Part shown: in pieces, positions 18,217 through 26,625 of the stretch
How the letters are laid out: each line of letters begins with the position of its first letter
Position numbering within the stretch: the first letter of the stretch is position 1
From: Candidatus Pantoea floridensis
GTDB taxonomy: Bacteria; Pseudomonadota; Gammaproteobacteria; Enterobacterales; Enterobacteriaceae
Direction: 5' to 3'
Length of the DNA stretch: 64,000 nucleotides
Assembly: GCF_900215435.1 (NCBI RefSeq)
Contig: NZ_OCMY01000002.1
Coordinates: forward strand, 372,001-436,000
Position numbers and translations under genes: made by a program
The notes under the pieces: generated by a model
What the model was told of the DNA's origin: nothing
The model's database searches: none
Seen by the model: only the letters and a program-made list of their open reading frames with translations

Positions 18217-19557
18217 TCACTCGGCAGCGAGTGGCTTACCGGCGGTTTCTTTCAGATAAAGCGTGCTGATGAGCGTCAGCGCGGCGGTGAAAATCACCGT
18301 ATAGCTGGGAATGCTGGCGATGCCGGTCAGACCGATTAGCCAGGTCATTAGCAATGGCGCGGAGCCGCCAAAGATCACCGTAGAGAGATTGAAACCGATG
18401 CTGTAGGCGCTGTAACGCACGTTGGTAGGAAACATTTCAGCCAGCGTGGCTTGAATCACACCAGCATGTCCGGCGAAGGCAAAGGCCAGCAGAATCGCCG
18501 CCATACACGCCAGCGGGAACATGCCGAGCGTCAGCAGCCAGAAACAGGGCCAGGCCAGCACCGCCATGGCAATAGCGGAGGCCACCAGCAGCGGCTTGCG
18601 CCCCAGACGATCCGACAGCCAGGCCATCATCGGAATCGCGCCAATAATAGTGATCAACCCGCAGGCGGTGACCATCAGGCTTTGAATCTGCTGGAAGTGC
18701 ATCACTTTGTTTAGGTAAGTCGGCATGTAGACAAAAAGGATGTAATAGCCAGGTCCGTTGACCGCCGGCAAGGTAATCGCCAGCCCAATCGCTTTCAGAT
18801 GACGCTTTGAGGAAAGCACTTCACGCAGCGGATTGCGCACCACGCGCTTGTTGGCTTTTACCATCTGAAAGTGAGGCGTATCTTCAATGCGCGTACGGAT
18901 GTAGACGCCAATCAACGCCATTGGAATAGCCAGCAAAAACGGCACGCGCCATACCCAGGCGGTCATCGCCTCGCTGCCGAACACGTTGATCAATCCACTG
19001 ATCAGCAAGCTGCCGAACAGCAGAGCGATAAACGATCCCATTACCAGCGGTGACATCACCATCGCGCGGCGGTGATCTTCGGCATACTCCGCGACGAACG
19101 AACCGGCACCGGAGACTTCACCACCGGCAGAAAAGCCCTGCACAATGCGCAGCAAAATCAGTAGCGCCGGTGCCGCCCAGCCGATGCTGGCGTAGCTGGG
19201 CAGCAGGCCAATTGCCGCCGTCGCCAGTGAAATCATCAGCAATAAAATCGCCAGCAGCTTCTGACGCCCCATTCTGTCGCCGAGATAACCGCAGATCACG
19301 CCGCCAAAGGGGCGAACAAAAAAACTCACGGTGAAGCCGAGGTAAGTCAGCATCAGGCCTGAGTCGCTGCTACTCATGTCACTGGCGGAAAATACCAGCA
19401 CCAGCGAGCTGACTAATAAGCCGTAAATACCGTAGTCATACCATTCAACAAACGAGCCGACACCGCCCGCCAGAGAGGCGCGACGTACGACGTTATTTTT
19501 GGTTGTTCCGTCCTTCGGCAAAGCGTAATCCATTGTTACCGCATGTGATTTCGTCAT
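18217..19557 (-). CDS. MFS transporter, metabolite:H+ symporter (MHS) family
   Basis: Inner-membrane symporter of 446 residues, about 12 transmembrane helices. The MHS family (ProP, ShiA, KgtP) is recognised by SFVEWYDYGIYG in helix 1, RPFGGVICGYLGDRMGRQ in loop 2-3 and GFSAGGEVSGAGSFVAEYA in helix 4. It lies between the RraA-like gene (54 bp) and HyuA (42 bp), so it is the probable uptake system for the operon's substrate, an organic acid or zwitterion by family precedent. Confidence 0.9.
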   Translation of the reverse strand: MTKSHAVTMDYALPKDGTTKNNVVRRASLAGGVGSFVEWYDYGIYGLLVSSLVLVFSASDMSSSDSGLMLTYLGFTVSFFVRPFGGVICGYLGDRMGRQKLLAILLLMISLATAAIGLLPSYASIGWAAPALLILLRIVQGFSAGGEVSGAGSFVAEYAEDHRRAMVMSPLVMGSFIALLFGSLLISGLINVFGSEAMTAWVWRVPFLLAIPMALIGVYIRTRIEDTPHFQMVKANKRVVRNPLREVLSSKRHLKAIGLAITLPAVNGPGYYILFVYMPTYLNKVMHFQQIQSLMVTACGLITIIGAIPMMAWLSDRLGRKPLLVASAIAMAVLAWPCFWLLTLGMFPLACMAAILLAFAFAGHAGVIQATLAEMFPTNVRYSAYSIGFNLSTVIFGGSAPLLMTWLIGLTGIASIPSYTVIFTAALTLISTLYLKETAGKPLAAE

Positions 19558-19611
19558 TGGTTTGCCCTGAAAGTGTGTTGATACATCCCCGGAATTCGTG
19601 AAGCCAAAGGC

Positions 19612-20244
19612 TTACTTATATTGACGCGTCACTTCTGCCGTCATCTCTGCTTCACGGCGCGCGACTTCCTGCACCGCCGCTAATACCGCCTCTGCACGCC
19701 AGAACGGAATGATGATGACGCCATCGTCGTCACCAACCACAATATCGCCGGCGCAGCACACCACGCCGCCAATCGCGACCGGCTCACCGATGACGCCAGG
19801 ACCGTTTTTGAACGGACCTGCCGGCGTGGTGCCGCGACAGAATGTGGGTAAGCCGGTGGACTCAATCACGCTGCGATCGCGAACCGCGCCGTCGATAACC
19901 TGCGCCACCGCACCGGCATGCTGAAAACGCTGCGTCAATTGCTCGCCCACCAGCGCCCGATCGATGTGTCCCTGGCCGTTGATCATCATCACGTCGCCCG
20001 GCTGGATGTAATCCAGTGCGCGAATCACCGCAGCGTTATCGCCTGCCGTGACCTGCACCGGAAAGGCAAAGCCGACAAATGCCGTTTTTGAGGAGACCGG
20101 AACAATGCCGCCATCGCACATATTCAGTCTTTCCATCGCATCACCAATATTGGCAACTGGAAATTCAGCAAATGCCGCCAGCCATTTATTCTCTGGGCGC
20201 TGCCATGAGGTAGAAATACGCACTTCAGCCGTTTCAAGAGCCAT
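19612..20244 (-). CDS. RraA-like / 4-hydroxy-4-methyl-2-oxoglutarate aldolase family protein
   Basis: Cytoplasmic protein of 210 residues in the RraA/HMG-aldolase (DlpA) fold. Family segments: FPVANIGDAM near 28-37, GDVMMINGQGH, a conserved IDGAVRDRSVI motif giving the Arg-Asp metal site, and GDIVVGDDDGVIIIP near 168-182. It is the first gene of the minus-strand operon, with AAAGGTGA upstream of ATG 20244. In catabolic operons such proteins act as metal-dependent 2-oxoacid aldolases or decarboxylases, which fits here better than RNase E inhibition. Confidence 0.85.
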   Translation of the reverse strand: MALETAEVRISTSWQRPENKWLAAFAEFPVANIGDAMERLNMCDGGIVPVSSKTAFVGFAFPVQVTAGDNAAVIRALDYIQPGDVMMINGQGHIDRALVGEQLTQRFQHAGAVAQVIDGAVRDRSVIESTGLPTFCRGTTPAGPFKNGPGVIGEPVAIGGVVCCAGDIVVGDDDGVIIIPFWRAEAVLAAVQEVARREAEMTAEVTRQYK

Positions 20245-20749
20245 TGTTGGTCACCTTTAAAATGAGAAATAATTAGCAAGTGAGAAACTTTTATCATTTT
20301 AAAAAATGGGTATGCAACGGTTTTTTTACATGAATATGACAGGTGCGAGGTTTTAAATTAACCAAGAGATGGGGATTTCAGATGGCGGAATTTATTATAA
20401 ATATATGATTAATAATGATTATTATAGAAAATATTTATTATCCACAGCTGGCGCATTTCGAAAGAAATGCGGATTGCCCGCTGATATATTGTTTTCTTAT
20501 GAAGATTTCATGAGGAGCAGCACAGATTCAGTGCATTTCTTATTAAATTGAGAGATGAGTGTCACAAATTAGTGCAGGAGTTAATAAATCGTCATAAGAA
20601 AATAAATAATGCCTGCAGTGTTCGGCGGTTAAATATTTGCGGATATTGTTACATTGCACCGTTGCGGTGCGCTTAGTGAGACGAGTGGTCGCCTTGAATG
20701 GCGACCCTATGAATAGCTATGCCGGTTTTCCTGGATTAACTCACCATCA
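20245..20749. other. 505-bp intergenic region with partial REP
   Basis: Upstream of the RraA-like operon and downstream of the UxuR-like gene (both minus strand). The part near 20270-20640 is markedly AT-rich compared with its surroundings and should hold the operon promoter, but I cannot fix -35/-10 boxes. A 60-codon plus-strand frame at 20369-20551 has no family resemblance or convincing ribosome site and is not called. A REP palindrome lies at 20687-20710. Confidence 0.5.
20687..20710 (-). repeat. GTAG-family REP palindrome, type B (degenerate)
   Basis: GGTCGCC and GGCGACC arms around TTGAAT followed by CTAT, that is an ATAGGG head on the minus strand. It lies just downstream of the UxuR-like gene. 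Confidence 0.6.
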
Positions 20750-21544
20750 TCACATCAACTTACCCTGGAAAATCGGCACTGATTCGAATAGATAACCGTC
20801 GAAGTCAGGTGCATCCGCATCGGACAACTCCAGTAGCGTGTTCTTGACGTTTTCCAGGTGCTGCCACATCGCCTGCCAGGATCCCATCACATCACGACGT
20901 CGCAGCGCCGCCAGAATCGTTTGATGATCGCCTAACCACTTCAGGCGATAGGCGCGGGTTTCATACTGCGGTCGCAGTTGCTGCCAAAGCGGGCTGGCCT
21001 CGTGATGACGCCAGACGCTGGTGACCGTGTCGAGCAGCATCTGATTTTGCGTTGCGCCCGCTAACAGCAAATGAAATAACTTATCGTTATCCTGGCTGCT
21101 GTCATTGAGTGCGATGGCGCGCTGCTCCTGCTCCAGCGTACGCCGCAGGTTCTCGATATCGGCTTTGGTGGCCATTTTGGCGGCGAAGGCCGCAATGTTG
21201 CTCTCCAGCAGCTGACGCGCCTGCAACATCTCGAACGGGCCGACATCGCTGCGGAAAAAGGCCTCTTCCGCATCTTCACTGGCGGAAGGAATGCGCATCA
21301 CGTAGACGCCGGAGCTCTGGCGAATATCTACGGTGCCTTCCAGCTCCAGCATCAGCAACGCTTCACGCACAATGGTGCGGCTCACGCCCCAGGTTTCAGC
21401 TAACTGGCGCTCAGGCGGCAGTCGTGAGCCAACGGGATAATGGCCATCAAGGATTTGCTGACGCAGATGTTGACCAATTTCCTGATACTGCTTTTTCTCT
21501 TGTGGCGCTTCGGCTTTTTCCACGCTCTCACCCTTTTCCATCAT
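20750..21544 (-). CDS. GntR/FadR-family regulator, UxuR/ExuR-like
   Basis: Transcriptional repressor of 264 residues. The N-terminal winged helix has SRLPPERQLAETWGVSRTIVREALLML, and the FCD domain carries GPFEMLQARQLLESNIA and MWQHLENVKNTLLEL, segments nearly diagnostic of the UxuR/ExuR subgroup. It is the last gene of the minus-strand PTS operon. Three TTGGCATACCAA-like sites, matching the UxuR-type operator form, lie in the divergent promoter region at 24743-24854. It is therefore the probable repressor of this PTS and perhaps of its own expression. Effector unknown. Confidence 0.9.
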   Translation of the reverse strand: MMEKGESVEKAEAPQEKKQYQEIGQHLRQQILDGHYPVGSRLPPERQLAETWGVSRTIVREALLMLELEGTVDIRQSSGVYVMRIPSASEDAEEAFFRSDVGPFEMLQARQLLESNIAAFAAKMATKADIENLRRTLEQEQRAIALNDSSQDNDKLFHLLLAGATQNQMLLDTVTSVWRHHEASPLWQQLRPQYETRAYRLKWLGDHQTILAALRRRDVMGSWQAMWQHLENVKNTLLELSDADAPDFDGYLFESVPIFQGKLM

Positions 21545-21555
21545 GGTGCACCAGG

Positions 21556-21581
21556 TCCGGTCGCATCCTCTGCGAGCCGGA
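21556..21581 (-). terminator. hairpin between IIB and regulator genes
   Basis: TCCGG-TCGCA and TGCGA-G-CCGGA arms pair with one bulged base around a 5-nt loop in the 57-bp gap. There is no T-run. It could attenuate transcription into the regulator gene or protect the upstream mRNA end. Confidence 0.4.
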
Positions 21582-21601
21582 ACCTTACTGCTATCTGGGC
21601 G

Positions 21602-21919
21602 CTAGTGTACCAAAGCCAGCGCCTGATCGAGTACCTTTGCACCATTCAACGTGCCGTAAGCCACGCTATCAATCACCGCAATCGGCAGCTGATAGCTATC
21701 GGTCAACTTTTTATTCTCCTCCAGCTTAAAGCGTACCTGCGGCCCCAGCAGCACCACGACCACCTCCTGGCCGTAATTTTGTAACTCTTCACGCAGGTTT
21801 TGCTCGGGGATGGCATAAATTTGATACGCAAGGCCACGTGCCACCGCCTCTTTTTCAATGCGGGTGACCAGCAGCGAAGTCGACATGCCGGCCGCGCAGG
21901 CAAGAATAATACGTTTCAT
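21602..21919 (-). CDS. PTS lactose/cellobiose-type IIB component
   Basis: Cytoplasmic phosphocarrier of 105 residues, CelA/ChbB-like. The phosphorylated cysteine is Cys8 in RIILACAAGMSTSLLV, with the conserved P-loop-like stretch around it; VVLLGPQVRF is the second family motif. It passes phosphate from IIA to the incoming sugar on IIC. It lies 9 bp after the GH1 gene. The matching IIA gene is on the opposite strand at 24869, beyond IIC, which is an unusual arrangement. Confidence 0.92.
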   Translation of the reverse strand: MKRIILACAAGMSTSLLVTRIEKEAVARGLAYQIYAIPEQNLREELQNYGQEVVVVLLGPQVRFKLEENKKLTDSYQLPIAVIDSVAYGTLNGAKVLDQALALVH

Positions 21920-21928
21920 AGGTCGTCC

Positions 21929-23356
21929 TTATTTGGCGTCATCGTCAATATTGAGGGTCAATTGCTGCGAGTCACGCAACTGACGGAACCAGTGCGCCGA
22001 TTTCTTCATCCGCCGTTGGCGTTGATTGTCGAGATCAATCTCGATCAGTCCGTAGCGGTTTTTGAACGCATTCATCGGTGAAACGTTGTCGGTGAACGCC
22101 CACAGCATATAGCCCAGACAGTTGCTGCCCGCTTCACGCGCGCGCACCGCCTGGTAAAGATGTTCAGCAATAAAGTTAATGCGGTAGTCGTCCTGAATTT
22201 CCCCCTGCGGATTCTTAAATTGCGCTTCGTTTTCGATGCCCATGCCGCTCTCCGCCACAAACCACGGCAGATTGCCGTACTCCTCTTTCATACGCTGCGC
22301 CATGTCGAAAACAATGCGAGGCTGAATTTCCCAACCGCGCGAACTGTTCATGCGGCGGCCCGGTAATTCAAAATGCTCGTAATAAAAAGCGGGGTGAAAC
22401 GGCGTCTCCGGATGCCAGGCACGGGAAGGCGCTTTCACGCGATGCGGATAGTAAAGATTGAGCCCCACTTCATCGACGGTATTGGCGGCGATGATCGCCA
22501 GCTCCTCCTCCGTCGCGTCCCACTGCACGTCATGTTTAGCCAGCAGCTGCAGCAGTTCAGCGGGATAGGAGCCTTTGATCGCCGGGTCGAGAAATACCCG
22601 GTTATAAAACAGATCGTAGCGTTGCGCGGCTTTAACATCGTGCGCGGCCGACGATCGCGGGTAAGTCACCTCAGGATTAAGAATGGTGCCAATCGTGCCG
22701 GCGTATCCCTGCTGGCGGAACAGTTTCACCACCTTCGCCGTGGCAAGATTTTTATGGTGATTCCACTGCATCCACTTATGCGTGTTCTGCTCATAGGGCC
22801 AGCGTATCGCATCAAGATAGACGCGGGTCTGCACCACAATCGGCTCATTAAAAACAAACCAGCGCGTCACTTTTCCGGCGTAGCGGGCAAACACTTTTTC
22901 GACATAGCGCGTAAATAGCTCGACCACATGCTTTGATTGCCAGCCGCCATACGCCTCCAGCAATTGCAGCGGCAGTTCGTAATGTTCGAGGCATAACATC
23001 AGTTCAATGCCCTGGCGCTGCATCTCATCAATCAACTGGTCGTAATAGGCTGCGTACTCTTCATCAACTACCGCGTTCTCATAATCGGTGAGAAAACGTG
23101 ACCAGTTGATGGAGGTGCGATAGTGCGTCAGCCCTGCCGCTTTCATTAACGCCACATCTTCGCGGAACCGGTTGATAAAATCCGTCGCCACCGCCGGTCC
23201 ATAACCGTTATGCCAGACATGACGGTCCTGCTGATACCAGGCATCAAGGTAAGAGTCCTGCCCCGCTTTTTTGCCGCTCCAGCCTTCGGTTTGCCAGGCC
23301 GACGCCGCCGCGCCGAGAATGAAGCCTTCCGGCAGCCTAATGATGTGCTTACTCAT
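21929..23356 (-). CDS. glycoside hydrolase family 1, 6-phospho-beta-glycosidase
   Basis: Cytoplasmic hydrolase of 475 residues cleaving a phosphorylated disaccharide delivered by the adjacent PTS. The acid/base is Glu171 in FNEPIV and the nucleophile is Glu369 in AESGMG; the usual third residue of ENG is Ser here. The C-terminal YMLWAFTDNVSPMNAFKNRYGLI segment is typical of the 6-phospho-beta-glucosidase/galactosidase group. The family's HWDLP element is altered to HYELP. It lies 9 bp from IIC and 9 bp from IIB. Gluco- versus galacto-specificity is not decided. Confidence 0.92.
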   Translation of the reverse strand: MSKHIIRLPEGFILGAAASAWQTEGWSGKKAGQDSYLDAWYQQDRHVWHNGYGPAVATDFINRFREDVALMKAAGLTHYRTSINWSRFLTDYENAVVDEEYAAYYDQLIDEMQRQGIELMLCLEHYELPLQLLEAYGGWQSKHVVELFTRYVEKVFARYAGKVTRWFVFNEPIVVQTRVYLDAIRWPYEQNTHKWMQWNHHKNLATAKVVKLFRQQGYAGTIGTILNPEVTYPRSSAAHDVKAAQRYDLFYNRVFLDPAIKGSYPAELLQLLAKHDVQWDATEEELAIIAANTVDEVGLNLYYPHRVKAPSRAWHPETPFHPAFYYEHFELPGRRMNSSRGWEIQPRIVFDMAQRMKEEYGNLPWFVAESGMGIENEAQFKNPQGEIQDDYRINFIAEHLYQAVRAREAGSNCLGYMLWAFTDNVSPMNAFKNRYGLIEIDLDNQRQRRMKKSAHWFRQLRDSQQLTLNIDDDAK

Positions 23357-23365
23357 AGGTTCTCC

Positions 23366-24700
23366 TTAATTTTGTGCCAGCTCTGCCTGCAACGTTTTCG
23401 CTTCCGCCGCTTCAGCTCGACGCGCAGCCACTTTGACAAAGGGCAGATAAATCAATACCGAAACCACGATGCAGATAATTTGTGTCACCACCGCGCCCAT
23501 CGAACCGGCGGTAGAGAGCCACGCGTTGATGATCGGCGGCGTGGTCCAGGGAACCATCACCACCGCTTTACCGGCAAAACCCATCACCGTAGCGAAATAA
23601 CCAATCGAACCGGTAACCAGCGGCGTAATGATGAAGGGAATGGCAAGAATAGGATTGAGCATGATCGGCATACCAAAAATCACCGGCTCATTGATATTAA
23701 ACAGGCCCGGTCCAAACGACAGTTTGGCGATTTCACGCATCTCTTTACGTTTGGTGGCAATCATCACCGCGGTTAACAGACCAATCGTGAGGCCTGAGCC
23801 GCCAATGCTCATATACACATCCCAGAACGGCATGGTGATGATGTTTGGCGCTTCCTTACCCTGCTCGAAAGCGTTCATGTTGACCAGAATTGCCCCAAGC
23901 AGCAGCGGCTCGCGAATCGGTTTCACCATTTGGTTGCCGTGAATTCCAATCACCCAAAACAGCTGGGCAACAAACATCAACAGCAGAATGCCCCACAGGC
24001 TCTGCACCACCGATTCCAGCGGCTGCTGCACCACTTTATACACAGCGTCATACAGGTACATGCTAGTGATCTGATGGAAGATAAAGCCAAAGGTAGCCAC
24101 CAGCGTGACGGTAATGATCGACGGAATCAGCGCGGAAAATGACGCGGCCACGTTCGGCGGCACGGTATCCGGCATCTTGATTTTCAGCCGCTCAACCTGC
24201 TCCAGCCGGCAATAAATCTCCACCGAGAGAATGGCGATAAACATGCCGAGGAACAGACTTTTGGTGTCGGAGAACTGTTTCGCCAACACATCGGTGACCA
24301 CATGCATCTGCCCGTCCACCAGCATTTGCAGCGTGGTAGGCGTAACGGAGATAAAACAGATGATCGCCAATAAGCCCGGAAACAGCGTTTTAATGCCGTT
24401 GATGCGTCCGAGTTCAATACCAATCAGGAACACTGCGCCAATATTCAGAAAGCTCAGCGTCGCATAATTAATGCTGCTGGTGATCGGTTTTAAATCGGCG
24501 AGAAACGACAGTGACGCGAAACTGGCGAGGCCATTTTTCGGATCGAGCACCATGTTAGAAATCAGCACCGAAAAAGCACCGACGATAATCACCGGCATCA
24601 AGGTAATAAACGAGGCTTTGATCGCCATGATGTAGCGGTAGCTGTTGAATCGGGTGGCAAAGCTACCCAGTGAATCGATTAGACGTTCCTGTAGAGACAT
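23366..24700 (-). CDS. PTS lactose/cellobiose-type IIC permease
   Basis: Inner-membrane sugar channel of 444 residues, CelB/ChbC-like, with about 10 hydrophobic segments. Family marks include the N-terminal RYIMAIKASFITLMPVIIVG, GIHGNQMVKPIREPLL near the middle, GGSGLTIGL and FNINEPVIFGMPI (the cytosolic gate motif with the conserved Asn-Glu-Pro). It is the first gene of the minus-strand operon IIC, GH1, IIB, regulator, and diverges from IIA across 168 bp carrying UxuR-type operators. Confidence 0.92.
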   Translation of the reverse strand: MSLQERLIDSLGSFATRFNSYRYIMAIKASFITLMPVIIVGAFSVLISNMVLDPKNGLASFASLSFLADLKPITSSINYATLSFLNIGAVFLIGIELGRINGIKTLFPGLLAIICFISVTPTTLQMLVDGQMHVVTDVLAKQFSDTKSLFLGMFIAILSVEIYCRLEQVERLKIKMPDTVPPNVAASFSALIPSIITVTLVATFGFIFHQITSMYLYDAVYKVVQQPLESVVQSLWGILLLMFVAQLFWVIGIHGNQMVKPIREPLLLGAILVNMNAFEQGKEAPNIITMPFWDVYMSIGGSGLTIGLLTAVMIATKRKEMREIAKLSFGPGLFNINEPVIFGMPIMLNPILAIPFIITPLVTGSIGYFATVMGFAGKAVVMVPWTTPPIINAWLSTAGSMGAVVTQIICIVVSVLIYLPFVKVAARRAEAAEAKTLQAELAQN

Positions 24701-24742
24701 TGGTCAACCCTCAGCGGTTTTAAGTGTTATGCATGAGCTTGA

Positions 24743-24854
24743 TGGTTCGTGGCATACCAAAATGGCGATTATCGTGATTAATTTCTGTGATCCTGCTCGC
24801 GGAACCTCTTTTTGGTATTCCGGTAGCATCGTTAACGTTAATTTGGCATACCAA
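24743..24854. promoter_or_regulatory. three UxuR/GntR-type operator-like sites in the PTS divergent promoter
   Basis: TGGCATACCA at 24750-24759, TGGTATTCCG at 24813-24822 and TTGGCATACCAA at 24843-24854 lie between divergent IIC and IIA genes. They match the TTGGTATACCAA form known for UxuR/ExuR-type regulators, and the operon encodes just such a protein. The last site ends 14 bp before the IIA start. Confidence 0.65.
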
Positions 24855-24868
24855 TAAGTGAGGCGGCT

Positions 24869-25180
24869 ATGGATTTTGAACAAACGATGATGGAGTTGCT
24901 GATTAATGCCGGTGAGGCGAGATCGCAAGCCATGATGGCGATTCAGCAAGCCCGCAAAGGCGACTGGCAAGGGGCGGATGACGCGTTAGCGGCGTCGGAC
25001 GAGGCAGCAAAGGCGGCGCATAAGATCCAGACCGCGTTAATTGGCGCCGATGAAGGCAGCGGCAAAGTGCCGGTCACGCTGATTATGGTGCATGCACAGG
25101 ATCATCTAATGACGGCGATGCTCTGTCGCGACCTGGCGGGCGAGTTAGTGCTGTTGCGTAAGGAGTTGCAAGGTCAGTGA
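24869..25180 (+). CDS. PTS lactose/cellobiose-type IIA component
   Basis: Soluble trimeric phosphocarrier of 103 residues, CelC/LacF-like, accepting phosphate from HPr. The active histidine is His75 in IMVHAQDHLM, with His79 also conserved. Helical N-terminal ELLINAGEARSQAM is typical. A GAGG sequence precedes ATG 24869. It is transcribed away from its IIC/IIB partners, probably under the shared operators. It completes a full IIA-IIB-IIC set. Confidence 0.93.
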   Translation: MDFEQTMMELLINAGEARSQAMMAIQQARKGDWQGADDALAASDEAAKAAHKIQTALIGADEGSGKVPVTLIMVHAQDHLMTAMLCRDLAGELVLLRKELQGQ

Positions 25181-25279
25181 TACCGCAGCAACGATATATC
25201 TAAACACCTATAGCACTCTGGCAGACTGCATTTTGAGGCGATATAACGTTAGTTCCCATCAGCCATCGCAGAGGAACCT

Positions 25280-26077
25280 ATGGCGCTTTCACATGAATTG
25301 ATTTTGATCTACACCACCTATTTCGTCGCCACCGCCAGTCCGGGTCCCAGCAACATGGCGATTATGGGCACGGCCATGAAACAGGGACGCGGCGCGGCGT
25401 TAGCCTTAGCCAGTGGCGTGATTGGCGGTTCGATGATGTGGGCGCTGTTGGCGGCCTGCGGCGTACTCACCGTGTTGGCTACCTTCGCGCAACTGCTGAT
25501 TGTGCTGAAGATTGGCGGTGGTTTATATCTGCTGTGGCTGGCGTGTAAGGCTGGAAAATCGGCACTGCGTAAGTCGGATGTCGGGGAAGTAGCGCCGGGC
25601 AACGAAAAAGCGCGTTTTGGCACAATGTTCCGTCAGGGGATTTTAATGCACGTCGGCAATCCCAAGGCGATCCTGACCTGGGTAGCGATCATGTCGGTAG
25701 CGCTTAAACCGGGCGCCGCTGCGTCAACCTTACCGATGATTATCGCTGGCTGTGCGGCAATCTGCGTGCTGGTGTTTGGGGGCTATGCGCTGCTGTTTTC
25801 CACCGCAGTGATGGCGGCCTTTTATTGCCGCATCCGCCGTGGATTAGAGGCGCTGCTGGCCTGTTGCTTTACCGTTGCGGGTTTGAAGTTGGTGTTCAGT
25901 CGCAGCGGAGATCGATACGGTCGCCATAAATGGCGACCTACAGAACACGCGGCGCACAGAGCAGAATCAGGAGTTATTCGGCGGTGTAGCGTCGGTTTCG
26001 CTAAACGTTGGCTTCTGGCGGGTTACCGAATAGACAACATTTTTCGGACTATTAGGATCGGTGGTGACATCCACTGA
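25280..26077 (+). CDS. LysE/RhtB-family exporter with REP-derived C-terminal extension
   Basis: Inner-membrane amino-acid/metabolite exporter. Residues 1-213 show the LysE fold: ASPGPSNMAIMGTAMKQGR near the N-terminus (family signature), six hydrophobic segments and an HVGNPKAILTW loop. Normal members end at about 205-215 residues, roughly at GLKLVFSRSGD. Here the frame continues through a REP palindrome (25919-25941) and then through antisense of the next gene, giving 265 residues. The last ~50 residues are low in hydrophobicity, rich in Arg, and overlap the convergent lipoprotein gene by 111 bp. The tail is probably neutral or an erosion of the original stop. Confidence 0.8.
   Translation: MALSHELILIYTTYFVATASPGPSNMAIMGTAMKQGRGAALALASGVIGGSMMWALLAACGVLTVLATFAQLLIVLKIGGGLYLLWLACKAGKSALRKSDVGEVAPGNEKARFGTMFRQGILMHVGNPKAILTWVAIMSVALKPGAAASTLPMIIAGCAAICVLVFGGYALLFSTAVMAAFYCRIRRGLEALLACCFTVAGLKLVFSRSGDRYGRHKWRPTEHAAHRAESGVIRRCSVGFAKRWLLAGYRIDNIFRTIRIGGDIH
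25919..25941 (-). repeat. GTAG-headed REP palindrome, type B, inside the LysE reading frame
   Basis: GGTCGCCATAAATGGCGACC followed by TAC (GTAGG head on the minus strand). It lies at the point where the LysE homologue would normally end. Confidence 0.7.
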
Positions 26078-26452
26078 AGCAATCGTCACTTTGCCAAAGC
26101 CAAACAGCGTCTGCACGTATCCGCCAATTTGGTGTTTACCTGGCGCGACACGAATCTCTTTCTTTTCGCCCTTCTGCAACAGTCCCGCATTTTGACCATC
26201 AACCGTTAAATAAATGGTTGAACCATCATCGGTACGCGTAACCAGATGCGAAACATTAATCACCGTCGGGCCGCTTTCAAATGGGGTTGGCGTGTCATTA
26301 TTTTCGATTGGCGCGCCGGTCGCAGGCTGAGCCGCGGAGGTATCCGCCGTCGCAGTGCTGTCAGGGGATGTACCGGTAACGGCAGCCAGTCGGGCACAGC
26401 CGGTGAGCATTAAGGTTGCCATCAAAGTGGCCAGTGTGAAACGCGATAACAT
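25967..26452 (-). CDS. predicted lipoprotein of unknown function
   Basis: Envelope lipoprotein of 161 residues. The N-terminus MLSRFTLATLMATLMLTGCARL carries a lipobox LTGC, so lipidation at Cys19 is expected; Ala at +2 predicts outer-membrane sorting. A Thr/Ser/Ala-rich linker (about 25-60) is followed by a small beta-rich domain with KKEIRVAPGKHQIGG, resembling PEGA-like surface domains. I do not recognise a named family. Its 3' end overlaps the extended LysE frame on the other strand by 111 bp. Confidence 0.75.
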   Translation of the reverse strand: MLSRFTLATLMATLMLTGCARLAAVTGTSPDSTATADTSAAQPATGAPIENNDTPTPFESGPTVINVSHLVTRTDDGSTIYLTVDGQNAGLLQKGEKKEIRVAPGKHQIGGYVQTLFGFGKVTIASVDVTTDPNSPKNVVYSVTRQKPTFSETDATPPNNS

Positions 26453-26625
26453 CGTGACAAAAACACCTTTGCTGAATGAGAAGCGATTATTTTAGCGTGC
26501 CTTGAATAGTGATGACAGTCTCATAATTACAGTATTTTCCTAAAACCGGTGAGGAGTTGTAACAGGTGCATACCAGCCGCACGGAATGTGAAAAGAAACG
26601 GCGGCCGGTAAGACCGCCGACGGAA

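Noticed and set aside
20369..20551. 60-codon plus-strand frame in the AT-rich gap before the UxuR-like gene
   Set aside because: No family resemblance, no convincing ribosome site, and composition (Tyr, Asn, Lys-rich) is what AT-rich intergenic DNA gives by chance.
21558..21600. Possible second promoter for the UxuR-like gene
   Set aside because: Only a hairpin is visible in the 57-bp gap; no -10/-35 boxes could be assigned.
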